31,158 nucleotides of DNA from CALFER01 sp964472395 (lineage in GTDB: Bacteria > CSSED10-310 > CALFER01). The stretch is from positions 1-31,158 of the forward strand of contig CAYYMM010000049.1 in the NCBI GenBank assembly GCA_964472395.1. Reading direction: 5' to 3'. The notes under the pieces were generated by a model. The model searched no databases. It saw only the letters and a program-made list of their open reading frames with translations, and was not told the DNA's origin. Made by a program: the position numbers and the translations under genes. Positions 16,877-24,349 of this stretch are shown piece by piece (the first letter of the stretch is position 1; each line of letters opens with the position of its first letter).

Positions 16877-17983
16877 TTACGCCCGTAACGCGGGATCGTC
16901 GGATTTCAGTTTCATCACACAACACCCCGTACACCCCGGCAGAATGCCGGCCTTCAGAATTTTCCGGCGGAAGTCGCGGTAGGGTTCACCGTTCCAGATC
17001 TCCCGGAGCGAAGTGGTGCGGAGATTCCCCATCGGGATCGAAAAGCACGGGAAGACGGTTCCGTACGGCCCGATGTGCATGACACTCCATGCCGCGCTGC
17101 ACGTGAACTCGCGCAACGGAAAATCATTCTGATAATGCCGCGCGAAGTAATCCGCGTTCATGTCCGGATTGAATCGCAATTCGGTCCGCCCGTGCCGGGA
17201 GCGCTCCTTCAGCGCCCGGATCGTCTCAATGACCTGCTCCCGCGGAATCTCGTCGATCGGCGGCGGCGATTTGAATCCTGCATCGGGCGAGGCAGCATCG
17301 ATGCCATAGGACGATTCCTGCATGTTGCATTGCTGGTATGAGATCATATCCAGACCGATTTCATCGGCCAGATCGTACAGATCCATCAACGAATCGATCG
17401 TTTCCCGGCAGATCACGATTTTCATATCCAGAATCGGATAGCGACATTTTCTGGCCCGTTTCTCGCGCACCAGATCCCGCAACGCCTGGGTTGTCTTGTC
17501 GAATGAACCGGGAATCTGCACCATGGCATCGTGCTGCTCGCGGGGGCCTTCGAGCGAGATCCCCACTGAGAGGAGTCCCTTCCCGAACAGATGTTTGGGG
17601 GCCAGTTCGACGAAGTGCCCGATCAGATTGTCCCGGATCATCGTACCGTTCGAAACGAAATGCACCCTGTTCCGGCGACACGCGGCATCGAGCAGCGTAC
17701 GGATATCGTCACGGACGAGTGGTTCGCCGCCCGTGAATGTGATGATCGCTGTGGATGGGATCTGTCTGAAAATACCGAGCCATTCATCGGTGGTTAGTTC
17801 GCCTTTTTCGAGTCCATCGATGCCGTGTTTCCAGACGAAACACATGCTGCAGCGCAGATTGCATCGATGGGTCAGGACACACCCCACACGGAGAGGCGGG
17901 AATGCCCAGCCGTTGCCGATCCTTCGGGGAATCGAGGCATGCAGATTATTGATCCAGCGATAGACGCGCGAGATACCTCCCAT
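16877..17983 (-). CDS. Radical SAM/SPASM protein
   Basis: This 368-residue protein carries C41-x3-C45-x2-C48 (CNLRCSMC) for the radical SAM cluster and FTGGEPLVRDD for SAM binding. The C-terminal region (CSAAWSVMHIGPYGTVFPC, MGNLRTTSLREIWNG, then CTGCC) is a typical SPASM layout with the G-N-L-x-x-x-S-L-x-E-I-W signature. Family members modify peptides, sugars or lipids, or act as anaerobic maturases; the substrate here cannot be named. ATG 17983 starts three bases after the stop of the B12-binding radical SAM gene, indicating tight co-translation. The next radical SAM gene begins 23 bases after its stop. Confidence 0.9.
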   Translation of the reverse strand: MGGISRVYRWINNLHASIPRRIGNGWAFPPLRVGCVLTHRCNLRCSMCFVWKHGIDGLEKGELTTDEWLGIFRQIPSTAIITFTGGEPLVRDDIRTLLDAACRRNRVHFVSNGTMIRDNLIGHFVELAPKHLFGKGLLSVGISLEGPREQHDAMVQIPGSFDKTTQALRDLVREKRARKCRYPILDMKIVICRETIDSLMDLYDLADEIGLDMISYQQCNMQESSYGIDAASPDAGFKSPPPIDEIPREQVIETIRALKERSRHGRTELRFNPDMNADYFARHYQNDFPLREFTCSAAWSVMHIGPYGTVFPCFSIPMGNLRTTSLREIWNGEPYRDFRRKILKAGILPGCTGCCVMKLKSDDPALRA

Positions 17984-17986
17984 GGT

Positions 17987-19420
17987 TCATTCCTTGAACA
18001 GCACGGATCGCGCGCCGTAGTAGTACAGCATCACGTCGTGCATCGATCGGATGTTCGTCAGCAAACTCCAGATCTGTTTCGGCCGGAAATAGAATTCCTT
18101 CATCGCCTGCTTCTGCAGATTCGACATTTCCTTCGGATCGCGGCCCTCCGGGACATAGACCGGATCGTAATCCGCAAAACCGGCCATCGACGAAAAATGC
18201 GACCAGTCGTTCACCGTCATGCCTTGTTTGACGGCGAGATCGTACAGGACGGTCCCGGGATAGGGTGTAGCGAGCGAGAATTTGGCGAAATCGAGTTTCA
18301 GTTTCTTGGCCCATTCGATCGTCGCCCGGCTGTCCTCGACCGTCTCAGTCGGGAGCCCCAGAATCAGCGTGCCGCGAACCTTCAACCCCGCCTGATGCGA
18401 CCAGTCGACTGCCTGCCGGATCTGCTCCATGGTCTCGCTTTTCTGAATCATCCGGAGCAATCGCTCCGTCCCGGTTTCAACACCAAAGGACACCAGGACA
18501 AAACCGGCTTTTTTCATCAGTCTGAGGAGTTCCAGGTCCACCTGGTCCGCACGTGCGGCGGTGGTCCAGACAAGTTTCCGGTGGAGGCCTTTGCGCATGA
18601 GTCCTTCACAGATATCGATCGTCCGCTTCCGTTCGACAACGAAGTTGTCATCGAGCACGGCGATCTGTCGAGCCTTGTATTTGTTGACCAGCAGATCCAC
18701 TTCCTCCAGCACACGCTCGGGCGAATGATACCGGTACTTGAAACCGGACATGAGACGCGCCGAACAGAAGATGCATTGAAACGGGCAGCCGCGCGACGTG
18801 AGAATCTCGCGGAGGGGTTTGGCAAACACCGCATCAGGAACCTGATGATACCCTTCATAGTTCACCAGGTGCCGGGCGGGCAGGGGCAGAGAATCGAGAT
18901 CTTCGAGGAGCGGACGGTTCGGCGTCGAGTGAACCGTTTCGTCCCGGCGGAACGACAGACCTGCGATCGATCCGAGATCTCCTCCGGAGCCAAGATTTTC
19001 AATCAGTTCATGAAACGTGATCTCACCTTCACCTCGGACGATCACATCGATGTTCCGGTCCGCCAAGATGTCCTCCGGCATGATCGACGCATGAATGCCT
19101 CCAACGACAACCGGAAGATTCGGGCGGAATGCCTTGACACACGCCGCAACCAGATGGGTCTCGACGACCATCGGTGTCATGCAGGTGATCCCGACCACAT
19201 CCGGACGAAATTCTGTTAATGTCTGCCGGATGGTCTGCTCGGACATCATCTCGATCTGACCATCGAAAATCCGGACCGGATAACCCTGTTTTTCGAGGTA
19301 CCCGGCGAGGTAGACGAGGGAGACCGGCAGCAGGGACGGAGCGACTTTCGACATGCTGCCATAGTGTCGCTTTTCCGAAAAATGAGGCAACACCAGGAGA
19401 ACCTTTGGTTTTGAGTTCAT
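17987..19420 (-). CDS. B12-binding domain radical SAM protein
   Basis: This 477-residue protein has the layout of class B (cobalamin-binding) radical SAM enzymes. Residues 5-150 are a Rossmann-like cobalamin-binding domain (VLLVLPHFSE, DVVGITCMTPM, LPVVVGGIHASIMPEDIL, IDVIVRGEGE). C212-x3-C216-x2-C219 (CPFQCIFC) is the radical SAM cluster, and RGTLILGLPTET is the later strand typical of the family. Relatives carry out methylations, ring closures and hopanoid or bacteriochlorophyll chemistry; the exact reaction is not readable. It begins 10 bases after the stop of the membrane protein gene and ends three bases before the next radical SAM gene, so it is part of one operon. Confidence 0.9.
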   Translation of the reverse strand: MNSKPKVLLVLPHFSEKRHYGSMSKVAPSLLPVSLVYLAGYLEKQGYPVRIFDGQIEMMSEQTIRQTLTEFRPDVVGITCMTPMVVETHLVAACVKAFRPNLPVVVGGIHASIMPEDILADRNIDVIVRGEGEITFHELIENLGSGGDLGSIAGLSFRRDETVHSTPNRPLLEDLDSLPLPARHLVNYEGYHQVPDAVFAKPLREILTSRGCPFQCIFCSARLMSGFKYRYHSPERVLEEVDLLVNKYKARQIAVLDDNFVVERKRTIDICEGLMRKGLHRKLVWTTAARADQVDLELLRLMKKAGFVLVSFGVETGTERLLRMIQKSETMEQIRQAVDWSHQAGLKVRGTLILGLPTETVEDSRATIEWAKKLKLDFAKFSLATPYPGTVLYDLAVKQGMTVNDWSHFSSMAGFADYDPVYVPEGRDPKEMSNLQKQAMKEFYFRPKQIWSLLTNIRSMHDVMLYYYGARSVLFKE

Positions 19421-19430
19421 GGAGATACTT

Positions 19431-20891
19431 TCACTCGATCCGAATGACGACCGTCCGATCCGGCAAACGGCGCGACTCCTGCAGATCGGTATCGAGCCCG
19501 TACTGACCGGAAAATAGAGGTTGGATCAGGTGGGAATTGTTGAAAATCAGTGTCTGCACAGGACCATCCTGTTCCTCTGACCCGACCGCGGTCTCCGGTG
19601 AAATCCGCGCGCTCAGAGTCTGATTCTCATACCAGAGACGCACCGCCCGGGTCAAACTATTCTCGACAAGCCCCGGAAAGATATGGGTCGACGCCTGCCA
19701 TCCATCCAATTCGAAATGCGTCGATAGTTCGGGATCCGGCACGGCTGCCTGCAAAGCCGATCGCAATTCGGTCATGCTCAGTCCCGCATCCCTCCACTGT
19801 CCCGTCCGCTGCAACGCCTCCATCCCGTAAGCTCCGAGCAGGGTGACGACTATGACACCCGATACCAGATTCGCTTCCATTGAACGATCCCGATGATGTT
19901 CAGATTGAAGAAAATTGGCGATCAGACAGGCAAACCCGGTCATGGGAATGAGCAGATACTGGGATCGATCGAGATGCAGGACGGGGATGAGTGCAATGGC
20001 GGCGAACGAGATGCTGAAGCGGAGTCTCCGGAACAGGAATGCCGTTGAGAACAGCGCGGTGATGCCGATAAAGACGATCAATTTGAGAACCGGCTTGCCT
20101 CGGAAATCGATACACAGCGGGAACAGGATCTGATTCAGATAATCTCTGAGATTGTCGATGATGGAGATCAATGAAACCGGGACTGAAGCCCCCGTCGAGC
20201 CGATCAGGGTGCCAAGTGCCAGGAAGCGAACGAGAAGAATCACGGCCAGGGCGATGAAATGCGCTCCGTAAAACGGGGAGCGTGTCGGAGTGAATGTGTC
20301 CTTGCGCGAATCCATGCGGTCGCATACCACGATCAGCAATGGCGTGATCAGCGCCGATTCCTTCGAGGCCATGGCGAGAATCGAACAGATGAGTGCGCCG
20401 ATGGAATTGAAACATCCCCGACTCTGATTCGACGGCATCGCCAGGAACAGGAGAATCGCGGTCAGGCTGAAAACCGACGCCAGCAGATCCGCCCGATACG
20501 CGAGCCACGCCGAGTTGCCCGCTATCGAGGGATGCAGGCATAGAACCAGACCGGCGATGAACGCCGTCCACCCGTTTCGATGAATCCGATAGACTAATTG
20601 CGTGGTCAGTAATACCGCTAGAATGAATAGACCGGTGTTTGTCACATGATATCCCGTGGGATTCATGCCATGTAGAAGGTAATCGAGTTTCCAGGCGACC
20701 ATCGTTACCGGTCGGTAGAATCGAAACCCGGGAGTCTCGGAATCGACCGGGGTGACTGCCAGTTTTACCGAAGAATCGTCATGCACCCGTCCGAGATAGA
20801 TGAAGTCATCCGCAACGAAGCCTGTGTCGAATCCCGGAAGACAAACGAGCAGTGCCAGGATAAACAGAATGCTTCCCCCGAATAGTTTCAT
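19431..20891 (-). CDS. GT-C-like polytopic membrane protein, putative glycosyltransferase
   Basis: From ATG 20891 this has 486 residues; a TTG at 20900 would add three. It has about ten hydrophobic segments, then a soluble ~110-residue tail. Near the N terminus GFVADDFIYL gives the acidic pair in the first extracytoplasmic loop that is the catalytic mark of GT-C enzymes; RFYRPVTMVAWKLDYLLHGM and GYHVTNTGLFIL match the start of O-mannosyltransferase/TMTC-type proteins. Such enzymes move a sugar from a polyprenyl phosphate to an acceptor outside the membrane. The acceptor is unknown. There is no ribosome site directly before the ATG; instead a 12-codon leader ORF overlaps it (ATGA). It is the first gene of an operon with three radical SAM genes, which suggests a cell-envelope or secondary metabolite modification route. 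Confidence 0.78.
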   Translation of the reverse strand: MKLFGGSILFILALLVCLPGFDTGFVADDFIYLGRVHDDSSVKLAVTPVDSETPGFRFYRPVTMVAWKLDYLLHGMNPTGYHVTNTGLFILAVLLTTQLVYRIHRNGWTAFIAGLVLCLHPSIAGNSAWLAYRADLLASVFSLTAILLFLAMPSNQSRGCFNSIGALICSILAMASKESALITPLLIVVCDRMDSRKDTFTPTRSPFYGAHFIALAVILLVRFLALGTLIGSTGASVPVSLISIIDNLRDYLNQILFPLCIDFRGKPVLKLIVFIGITALFSTAFLFRRLRFSISFAAIALIPVLHLDRSQYLLIPMTGFACLIANFLQSEHHRDRSMEANLVSGVIVVTLLGAYGMEALQRTGQWRDAGLSMTELRSALQAAVPDPELSTHFELDGWQASTHIFPGLVENSLTRAVRLWYENQTLSARISPETAVGSEEQDGPVQTLIFNNSHLIQPLFSGQYGLDTDLQESRRLPDRTVVIRIE

Positions 20892-20926
20892 GGTCTGCAA
20901 TTATGGTGCTGCGGCACGAGGTTCAT
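20888..20926 (-). CDS. Possible 12-residue leader peptide coupled to the operon
   Basis: ATG 20926 has AAGGAA about eight bases upstream and reads MNLVPQHHNCRP before a TGA that overlaps the ATG of the GT-C gene (ATGA). The downstream gene lacks its own ribosome site, so ribosomes finishing the leader would start it. The ribosome site lies just after the start predicted from the TATACT promoter. This is inference from layout; the peptide itself matches nothing known. Confidence 0.45.
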   Translation of the reverse strand: MNLVPQHHNCRP

Positions 20927-20956
20927 GTTATCGATTCCTTCCAACAGATTCCGATT

Positions 20957-20985
20957 AGTATACTTCATCCTGCGAAATTGGTAAA
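20957..20985 (-). promoter_or_regulatory. Predicted promoter of the GT-C/radical SAM operon
   Basis: On the minus strand TTTACC (20985-20980), a 17-base spacer and TATACT (20962-20957) form a plausible promoter with a start near 20950. The -10 box is part of the palindrome AGTATACT (20957-20964), which also occurs at 23321-23328. Confidence 0.5.
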
Positions 20986-21027
20986 GACAGCGCTGACAAT
21001 CCGATGTTCCGTTGGAATCCCAACCTA

Positions 21028-21056
21028 TCGACCCGCCGGGGAAAGTGGTGTATAGA
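21028..21056 (+). promoter_or_regulatory. Predicted promoter of the DUF374 acyltransferase
   Basis: TCGACC at 21028-21033, a 17-base spacer and TATAGA at 21051-21056 give four of six matches each. The transcript would start near 21063, about 56 bases before the ATG at 21119. Confidence 0.35.
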
Positions 21057-21118
21057 CGTTCTGAGAGCCGATCCCGGCGAACTCCGATCCGTCCCGGCAT
21101 CGATACCGGAGGCTGCCC

Positions 21119-21757
21119 ATGAATTTGAACCGATTGATAGCACCGATTCTGTCACGCATCTATTCTCTATATTCCCGCACCTATCGATACACGGTCATCA
21201 ACGACCGATACTTCCGCGAACTGCCTCCCCATCGCCCCCCCATCATCTTCGCTCACTGGCATTCGGACGATCTGAGCATGATCGGACCGCATCGGAACAA
21301 AGGCCATACCATCCTGGTCAGCCAGTCCCGCGATGGCGATCTTCTGGCACATGCATTGAAGCACTTGGGGTATCGGACGATTCGCGGTTCGAGCACCCGG
21401 GGAGGAGCCCGCGGACTCCTCCAATTGATTCAGGCTGTCCGCAAAGGTTCCGACACCGTCGTCACCGTCGATGGGCCGACGGGACCTCGCGGAATCGTCA
21501 AGCCGGGCATCATCATGCTATCGCTCAAGACCGGCGCTCCTATCCAGACGCTCGGCGCACAGGCATCCCGTAAACTCGTTTTCCGCAGCACCTGGAGCCG
21601 CACATTCCTCCCGGCTCCGTTCTCAAAGGTGCGAATTCTATACAGTCCGGACCTGATCGCTCCACCTGCATCGGATTCAGAATCGGATCTCGAAAGATGC
21701 CGTCTGGAGGTGGAACGATCGCTGTTTCGAATCCACGAGGATCTCGGAGTATTGTAA
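21119..21757 (+). CDS. DUF374 lysophospholipid acyltransferase family protein
   Basis: This 212-residue protein matches the DUF374 family in length and motifs: IIFAHWHSDDL (about 42-52) where relatives have F-W-H-x-x-x-L, RGSSTRGGARGL (89-100), and TVDGPTGPRG (116-125), followed by PGIIMLSLKTGAPI. The family is related to lipid A and phospholipid acyltransferases and is found in double-membrane bacteria; it is thought to acylate a membrane lipid at the cytoplasmic face of the inner membrane, but its exact substrate is not settled. The ATG has GGAGG six bases upstream. It stands alone on the plus strand, divergent from the GT-C/radical SAM operon and convergent with the anti-sigma gene 25 bases away; no terminator is seen in that short gap. 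Confidence 0.88.
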   Translation: MNLNRLIAPILSRIYSLYSRTYRYTVINDRYFRELPPHRPPIIFAHWHSDDLSMIGPHRNKGHTILVSQSRDGDLLAHALKHLGYRTIRGSSTRGGARGLLQLIQAVRKGSDTVVTVDGPTGPRGIVKPGIIMLSLKTGAPIQTLGAQASRKLVFRSTWSRTFLPAPFSKVRILYSPDLIAPPASDSESDLERCRLEVERSLFRIHEDLGVL

Positions 21758-21782
21758 GAGTCCGGGGAGCGTTCCGATTCGG

Positions 21783-22586
21783 TCAGGGAGATGCGTATGT
21801 TGAGATCGGAGAAGGAGTTGCGGTTGGTGTTGAGGAAGGTGTGGGGGTAGGAGTCGGAGTCAGTCTATCGGAAAACTCGTCGATGTCTCTCGAGATCGCG
21901 ATCTCGGAAGACAAAGCTTTGCTTCCCTCCTCGAGTTCATCACCCACCGGCATCGGTGCAATCGGAACACGATCCATCTTTTCATTTGTTTTTTCCGAAG
22001 CGGCCTCATGCGGATGATCGGCCAACTCTTTTTTCAGAACGGCTCGACCCTTCTTCTTCATTTCTCCAGTTGCTTTGCCCGGAACCGGAATCTCGTCGCT
22101 CTTTACAAGTCGATCATCGTCCGACCGGGTTGCCGGCTGGGCCGAAACGGACGAGGTTTCGACGGCGGGTACGGCATTCGGATGCTCGGACGGTTGATCG
22201 ACGCCCTGGATGAGCGCTGTTTCGGACTTCGTTGAGCGTAACTCTCCGTGTTTTGTATAGAACAGCAGCGTGAACGATGCGACAAACACGAGTGCGATGA
22301 CGGTGGCAGGTACCGGAAGCAGGAAGAATGTCTGTAACCGTTCGATCCACGACCGCTGTGATTGTCGTTTCCGAGCCATGTCGAGGATGAGGTGGTCGAT
22401 GCTGTTGGGAGGGGTATCGAGGTGTGCGGACATACGGGAGACCGAAAGGACGAATCGGAAGGACTCGTAGGCATCCCGACACGCGGCACATTCGACCAGA
22501 TGCTCCTGCATCTCGGATTCTTCGATCCGCGATTCGGGTTCGTCACTCCGGGCGAGCAACCAATTCTGAAATCGTTCGCAGTTCAT
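21783..22586 (-). CDS. Membrane-anchored anti-sigma factor with zf-HC2 domain and TP-rich tail
   Basis: This 267-residue protein has a zinc finger H29-x3-C33-x2-C36 (HLVECAAC) with C3 at the start, which is the sigma-binding part on the cytoplasmic side. A single membrane helix follows at about 86-110 (VPATVIALVFVASFTLLFYT). The remaining ~155 residues should face the periplasm; they are polar, and end in a Thr-Pro repeat (TPTPTPTPSSTPTATPSP). No known sensor fold is seen there. The ATG overlaps the stop of the upstream sigma factor gene by ATGA, so the two are translationally coupled and made in ratio. The likely role is to hold that sigma factor until an envelope signal triggers release. 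The ribosome site is weak, as expected for a coupled gene. Confidence 0.88.
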   Translation of the reverse strand: MNCERFQNWLLARSDEPESRIEESEMQEHLVECAACRDAYESFRFVLSVSRMSAHLDTPPNSIDHLILDMARKRQSQRSWIERLQTFFLLPVPATVIALVFVASFTLLFYTKHGELRSTKSETALIQGVDQPSEHPNAVPAVETSSVSAQPATRSDDDRLVKSDEIPVPGKATGEMKKKGRAVLKKELADHPHEAASEKTNEKMDRVPIAPMPVGDELEEGSKALSSEIAISRDIDEFSDRLTPTPTPTPSSTPTATPSPISTYASP

Positions 22587-23314
22587 CCCCTCACCTGCTT
22601 CCCCGGCATCAATCCGCGCTTCGAGAATTCGTCACGGATCTTCTCGAGCGCATACCGCATCCGGCTCTTTGCGGTATTCTCAGAGCATCCCAGAATTCCG
22701 GCAGCTTCCCTGAAATCGAGCCCGGCATTCTCGCGGAGCAGAAACACTTCCCGTTGTTCAGCCGGGAGTTCCGCGAGAATTTCGCGGAGTGCTCTCGCAT
22801 ACTCGAGTAGTTCGACTTTTTTATCCGCCGCGATCCCCGCCTGATCCGGATAATCGCGATCGGAACCGTCCTCGTCATCATTACGGTCGAACGGCGTGAC
22901 GATCCTGCGGATGGATTGCCGGCGGTAGTGATCGGTCAGCAGGTTATGGGCAATGGTGAAGAGCCAGGTCCGAAATCGTGCGGTCGGCGAGTACGCTGAG
23001 GCGGATCGTATCACGCGGATAAATGTCTCCTGATAAAGATCCTCGGCGGCTTGCCTGTCTCGACAGGCTCGGACGAAGAAGCCGAACAACTCAACCCTGA
23101 ATCGTCTCAACAGCGTTTCAAACGCTCGGGTGTCGGCTTTTAAGGCATAGCGCTGCATCAGCTCCTCGTCGGTCGTTTCGCCTGCTGAACCGTGAGATCC
23201 TGTTTGTTTCGGTTCCGCAGGCATCTGATTGGATAAACGCATGAGGCGGAATAAAGATCTGATCAGATCGACGAGGCGGTCGAGTATCGGATCGAGCGAG
23301 ATGACGCAATCCAT
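22583..23314 (-). CDS. ECF-type RNA polymerase sigma factor
   Basis: The protein is 243 residues when read from ATG 23314. Region 2 is at about 62-132 (AFETLLRRFRVELFGF, AAEDLYQETFIRVIRSA, FRTWLFTIAHNLLTDHYRR) and region 4 at about 175-235 (LPAEQREVFLLRENAGLDF, EAAGILGCSENTAKSRMRYALEKIRDEF). A ~50-residue N-terminal extension (DPILDRLVDLIRSLFRLM) precedes the usual start. Other starts at 23242 and 23224 would remove it but have no ribosome site either. The promoter places the transcript start exactly at 23314, so a leaderless mRNA from this ATG is the simplest reading. Its anti-sigma factor overlaps its stop codon. Target genes cannot be told. Confidence 0.9.
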   Translation of the reverse strand: MDCVISLDPILDRLVDLIRSLFRLMRLSNQMPAEPKQTGSHGSAGETTDEELMQRYALKADTRAFETLLRRFRVELFGFFVRACRDRQAAEDLYQETFIRVIRSASAYSPTARFRTWLFTIAHNLLTDHYRRQSIRRIVTPFDRNDDEDGSDRDYPDQAGIAADKKVELLEYARALREILAELPAEQREVFLLRENAGLDFREAAGILGCSENTAKSRMRYALEKIRDEFSKRGLMPGKQVRG

Positions 23315-23320
23315 GAAGTC

Positions 23321-23349
23321 AGTATACTACCTGACATCAGCCCTGCAAA
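23321..23349 (-). promoter_or_regulatory. Predicted promoter of the second sigma/anti-sigma operon, leaderless
   Basis: On the minus strand TTTGCA (23349-23344), a 17-base spacer and TATACT (23326-23321) point to a start at about 23314, the first base of the sigma factor ATG. No Shine-Dalgarno site exists between them. Confidence 0.5.
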
Positions 23350-23359
23350 CTGATACTAT
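23331..23359 (+). promoter_or_regulatory. Predicted promoter of the nth/DUF1844 operon
   Basis: CTGACA at 23331-23336, a 17-base spacer and TACTAT at 23354-23359 match the consensus at five and four of six positions. The spacer contains the -35 box of the opposite promoter, so the two divergent promoters overlap and may compete. Confidence 0.45.
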
Positions 23360-23409
23360 GCATGTCACCGATTCATGCATTCCTGATCGGAGAACTCGGA
23401 GGGACATTC

Positions 23410-24054
23410 ATGGCGAAAGAATCGAAGAAGGACAAGCAGGCGCGGGCGATCGAAATCGTAATGAGATTACGCAAGCTGTATGGCGGTGCTCGCAGTGCTC
23501 TCGATTTCATATCCCCACTGCAGTGCCTGATCGCTACGATCCTGTCGGCTCAATGCACCGATGCTCAGGTAAACAAGGTCACACCCGGGTTGTTCCGTAA
23601 ATACAAGAATGCCGAATCCTTTGCGTCGGCTTCTCCGGAAGAACTCGAACAGGATATTCGATCGACTGGATTTTATCACAACAAGGCGACTTCGATCCGC
23701 AAGTGTTGCAGATCGATCGTCGACCGTCACAACGGAACGGTGCCGGATACCATGGACGCCCTGCTCACGCTCGAGGGTGTTGGCCGCAAGACTGCGAACT
23801 GTGTCCTGGGAAACGCTTACGGACAACCCGCGATCACGGTCGATACTCATGTTAAAAGAATCGCCTGGCGACTGGGTCTGACCGATCACAAGGATCCGGA
23901 CAAGATCGAGTTCGACCTCAAAGCGCTTCTCCCGCAGGAGGACTGGCTCGAAGCATCCCACATGATCATCGATCATGGTCGCGCAATCTGTAACGCCCGG
24001 AACCCGCGATGCACGGAATGTCTGCTTGATGACCTCTGCCCTAAAAGGAAGTAG
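23410..24054 (+). CDS. nth: Endonuclease III (DNA glycosylase/AP lyase)
   Basis: ATG 23410 is preceded by GGAGGG about seven bases away and gives 214 residues, the usual length; the earlier ATG near 23362 lacks a ribosome site. The enzyme removes oxidised pyrimidines in base excision repair and cleaves the abasic site. The helix-hairpin-helix is LEGVGRKTAN with the catalytic Lys127, followed by ITVDTHVKR with Asp145. The C terminus has C194-x6-C201-x2-C204-x5-C210, the full ligand set of the 4Fe-4S cluster. All key residues are present, so it should be active. A DUF1844 gene begins 7 bases after its stop. Confidence 0.96.
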   Translation: MAKESKKDKQARAIEIVMRLRKLYGGARSALDFISPLQCLIATILSAQCTDAQVNKVTPGLFRKYKNAESFASASPEELEQDIRSTGFYHNKATSIRKCCRSIVDRHNGTVPDTMDALLTLEGVGRKTANCVLGNAYGQPAITVDTHVKRIAWRLGLTDHKDPDKIEFDLKALLPQEDWLEASHMIIDHGRAICNARNPRCTECLLDDLCPKRK

Positions 24055-24061
24055 GTGAACA

Positions 24062-24334
24062 ATGTCCGATCCCATTCCTGAATCCCTCTCATCCGAACAG
24101 CTGTTTGCTGGTCTGGTTCTGTCGATCTCGAATGCCGCCATGATCGCGATGGGGAAACTGGCCGATCCCGAGGCCGGTACAACCGAAATCAACCTGGACA
24201 TGGCGAAGCTGAACATCGACATGATTGAGATGCTTGTTGAGAAGACACGCGGGAATCTGACCGAGAACGAGGATGCGTTACTGAGCACGACTCTAGCCAA
24301 TCTCAGGCTGAATTACGTTCGTTCCGTGAAGTAA
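24062..24334 (+). CDS. DUF1844 family protein
   Basis: This 90-residue protein has AGGTG about six bases before its ATG. The pattern FAGLVLSISNAAMIAMGKL, then NLDMAKLNIDMIEMLVEKT and LTENEDALLSTTLANLRLNYV matches DUF1844, a short helical family seen in many bacterial phyla, whose function is not known. It follows nth by 7 bases and likely shares its transcript. Its end is 15 bases from the convergent CLC gene, with no clear terminator between. Confidence 0.85.
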   Translation: MSDPIPESLSSEQLFAGLVLSISNAAMIAMGKLADPEAGTTEINLDMAKLNIDMIEMLVEKTRGNLTENEDALLSTTLANLRLNYVRSVK

Positions 24335-24349
24335 CGCCCGGTACCGATC

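Noticed and set aside
17825..19219. 464-codon plus-strand open frame
   Set aside because: It is antisense to the B12-binding radical SAM gene, whose cluster and cobalamin motifs are intact. The plus-strand product has no recognisable motif.
20888..21100. 70-residue minus-strand frame as a RiPP precursor for the radical SAM operon
   Set aside because: Most of it lies upstream of the predicted transcript start and its first part has no ribosome site. Only the last 12 codons have a good start signal.
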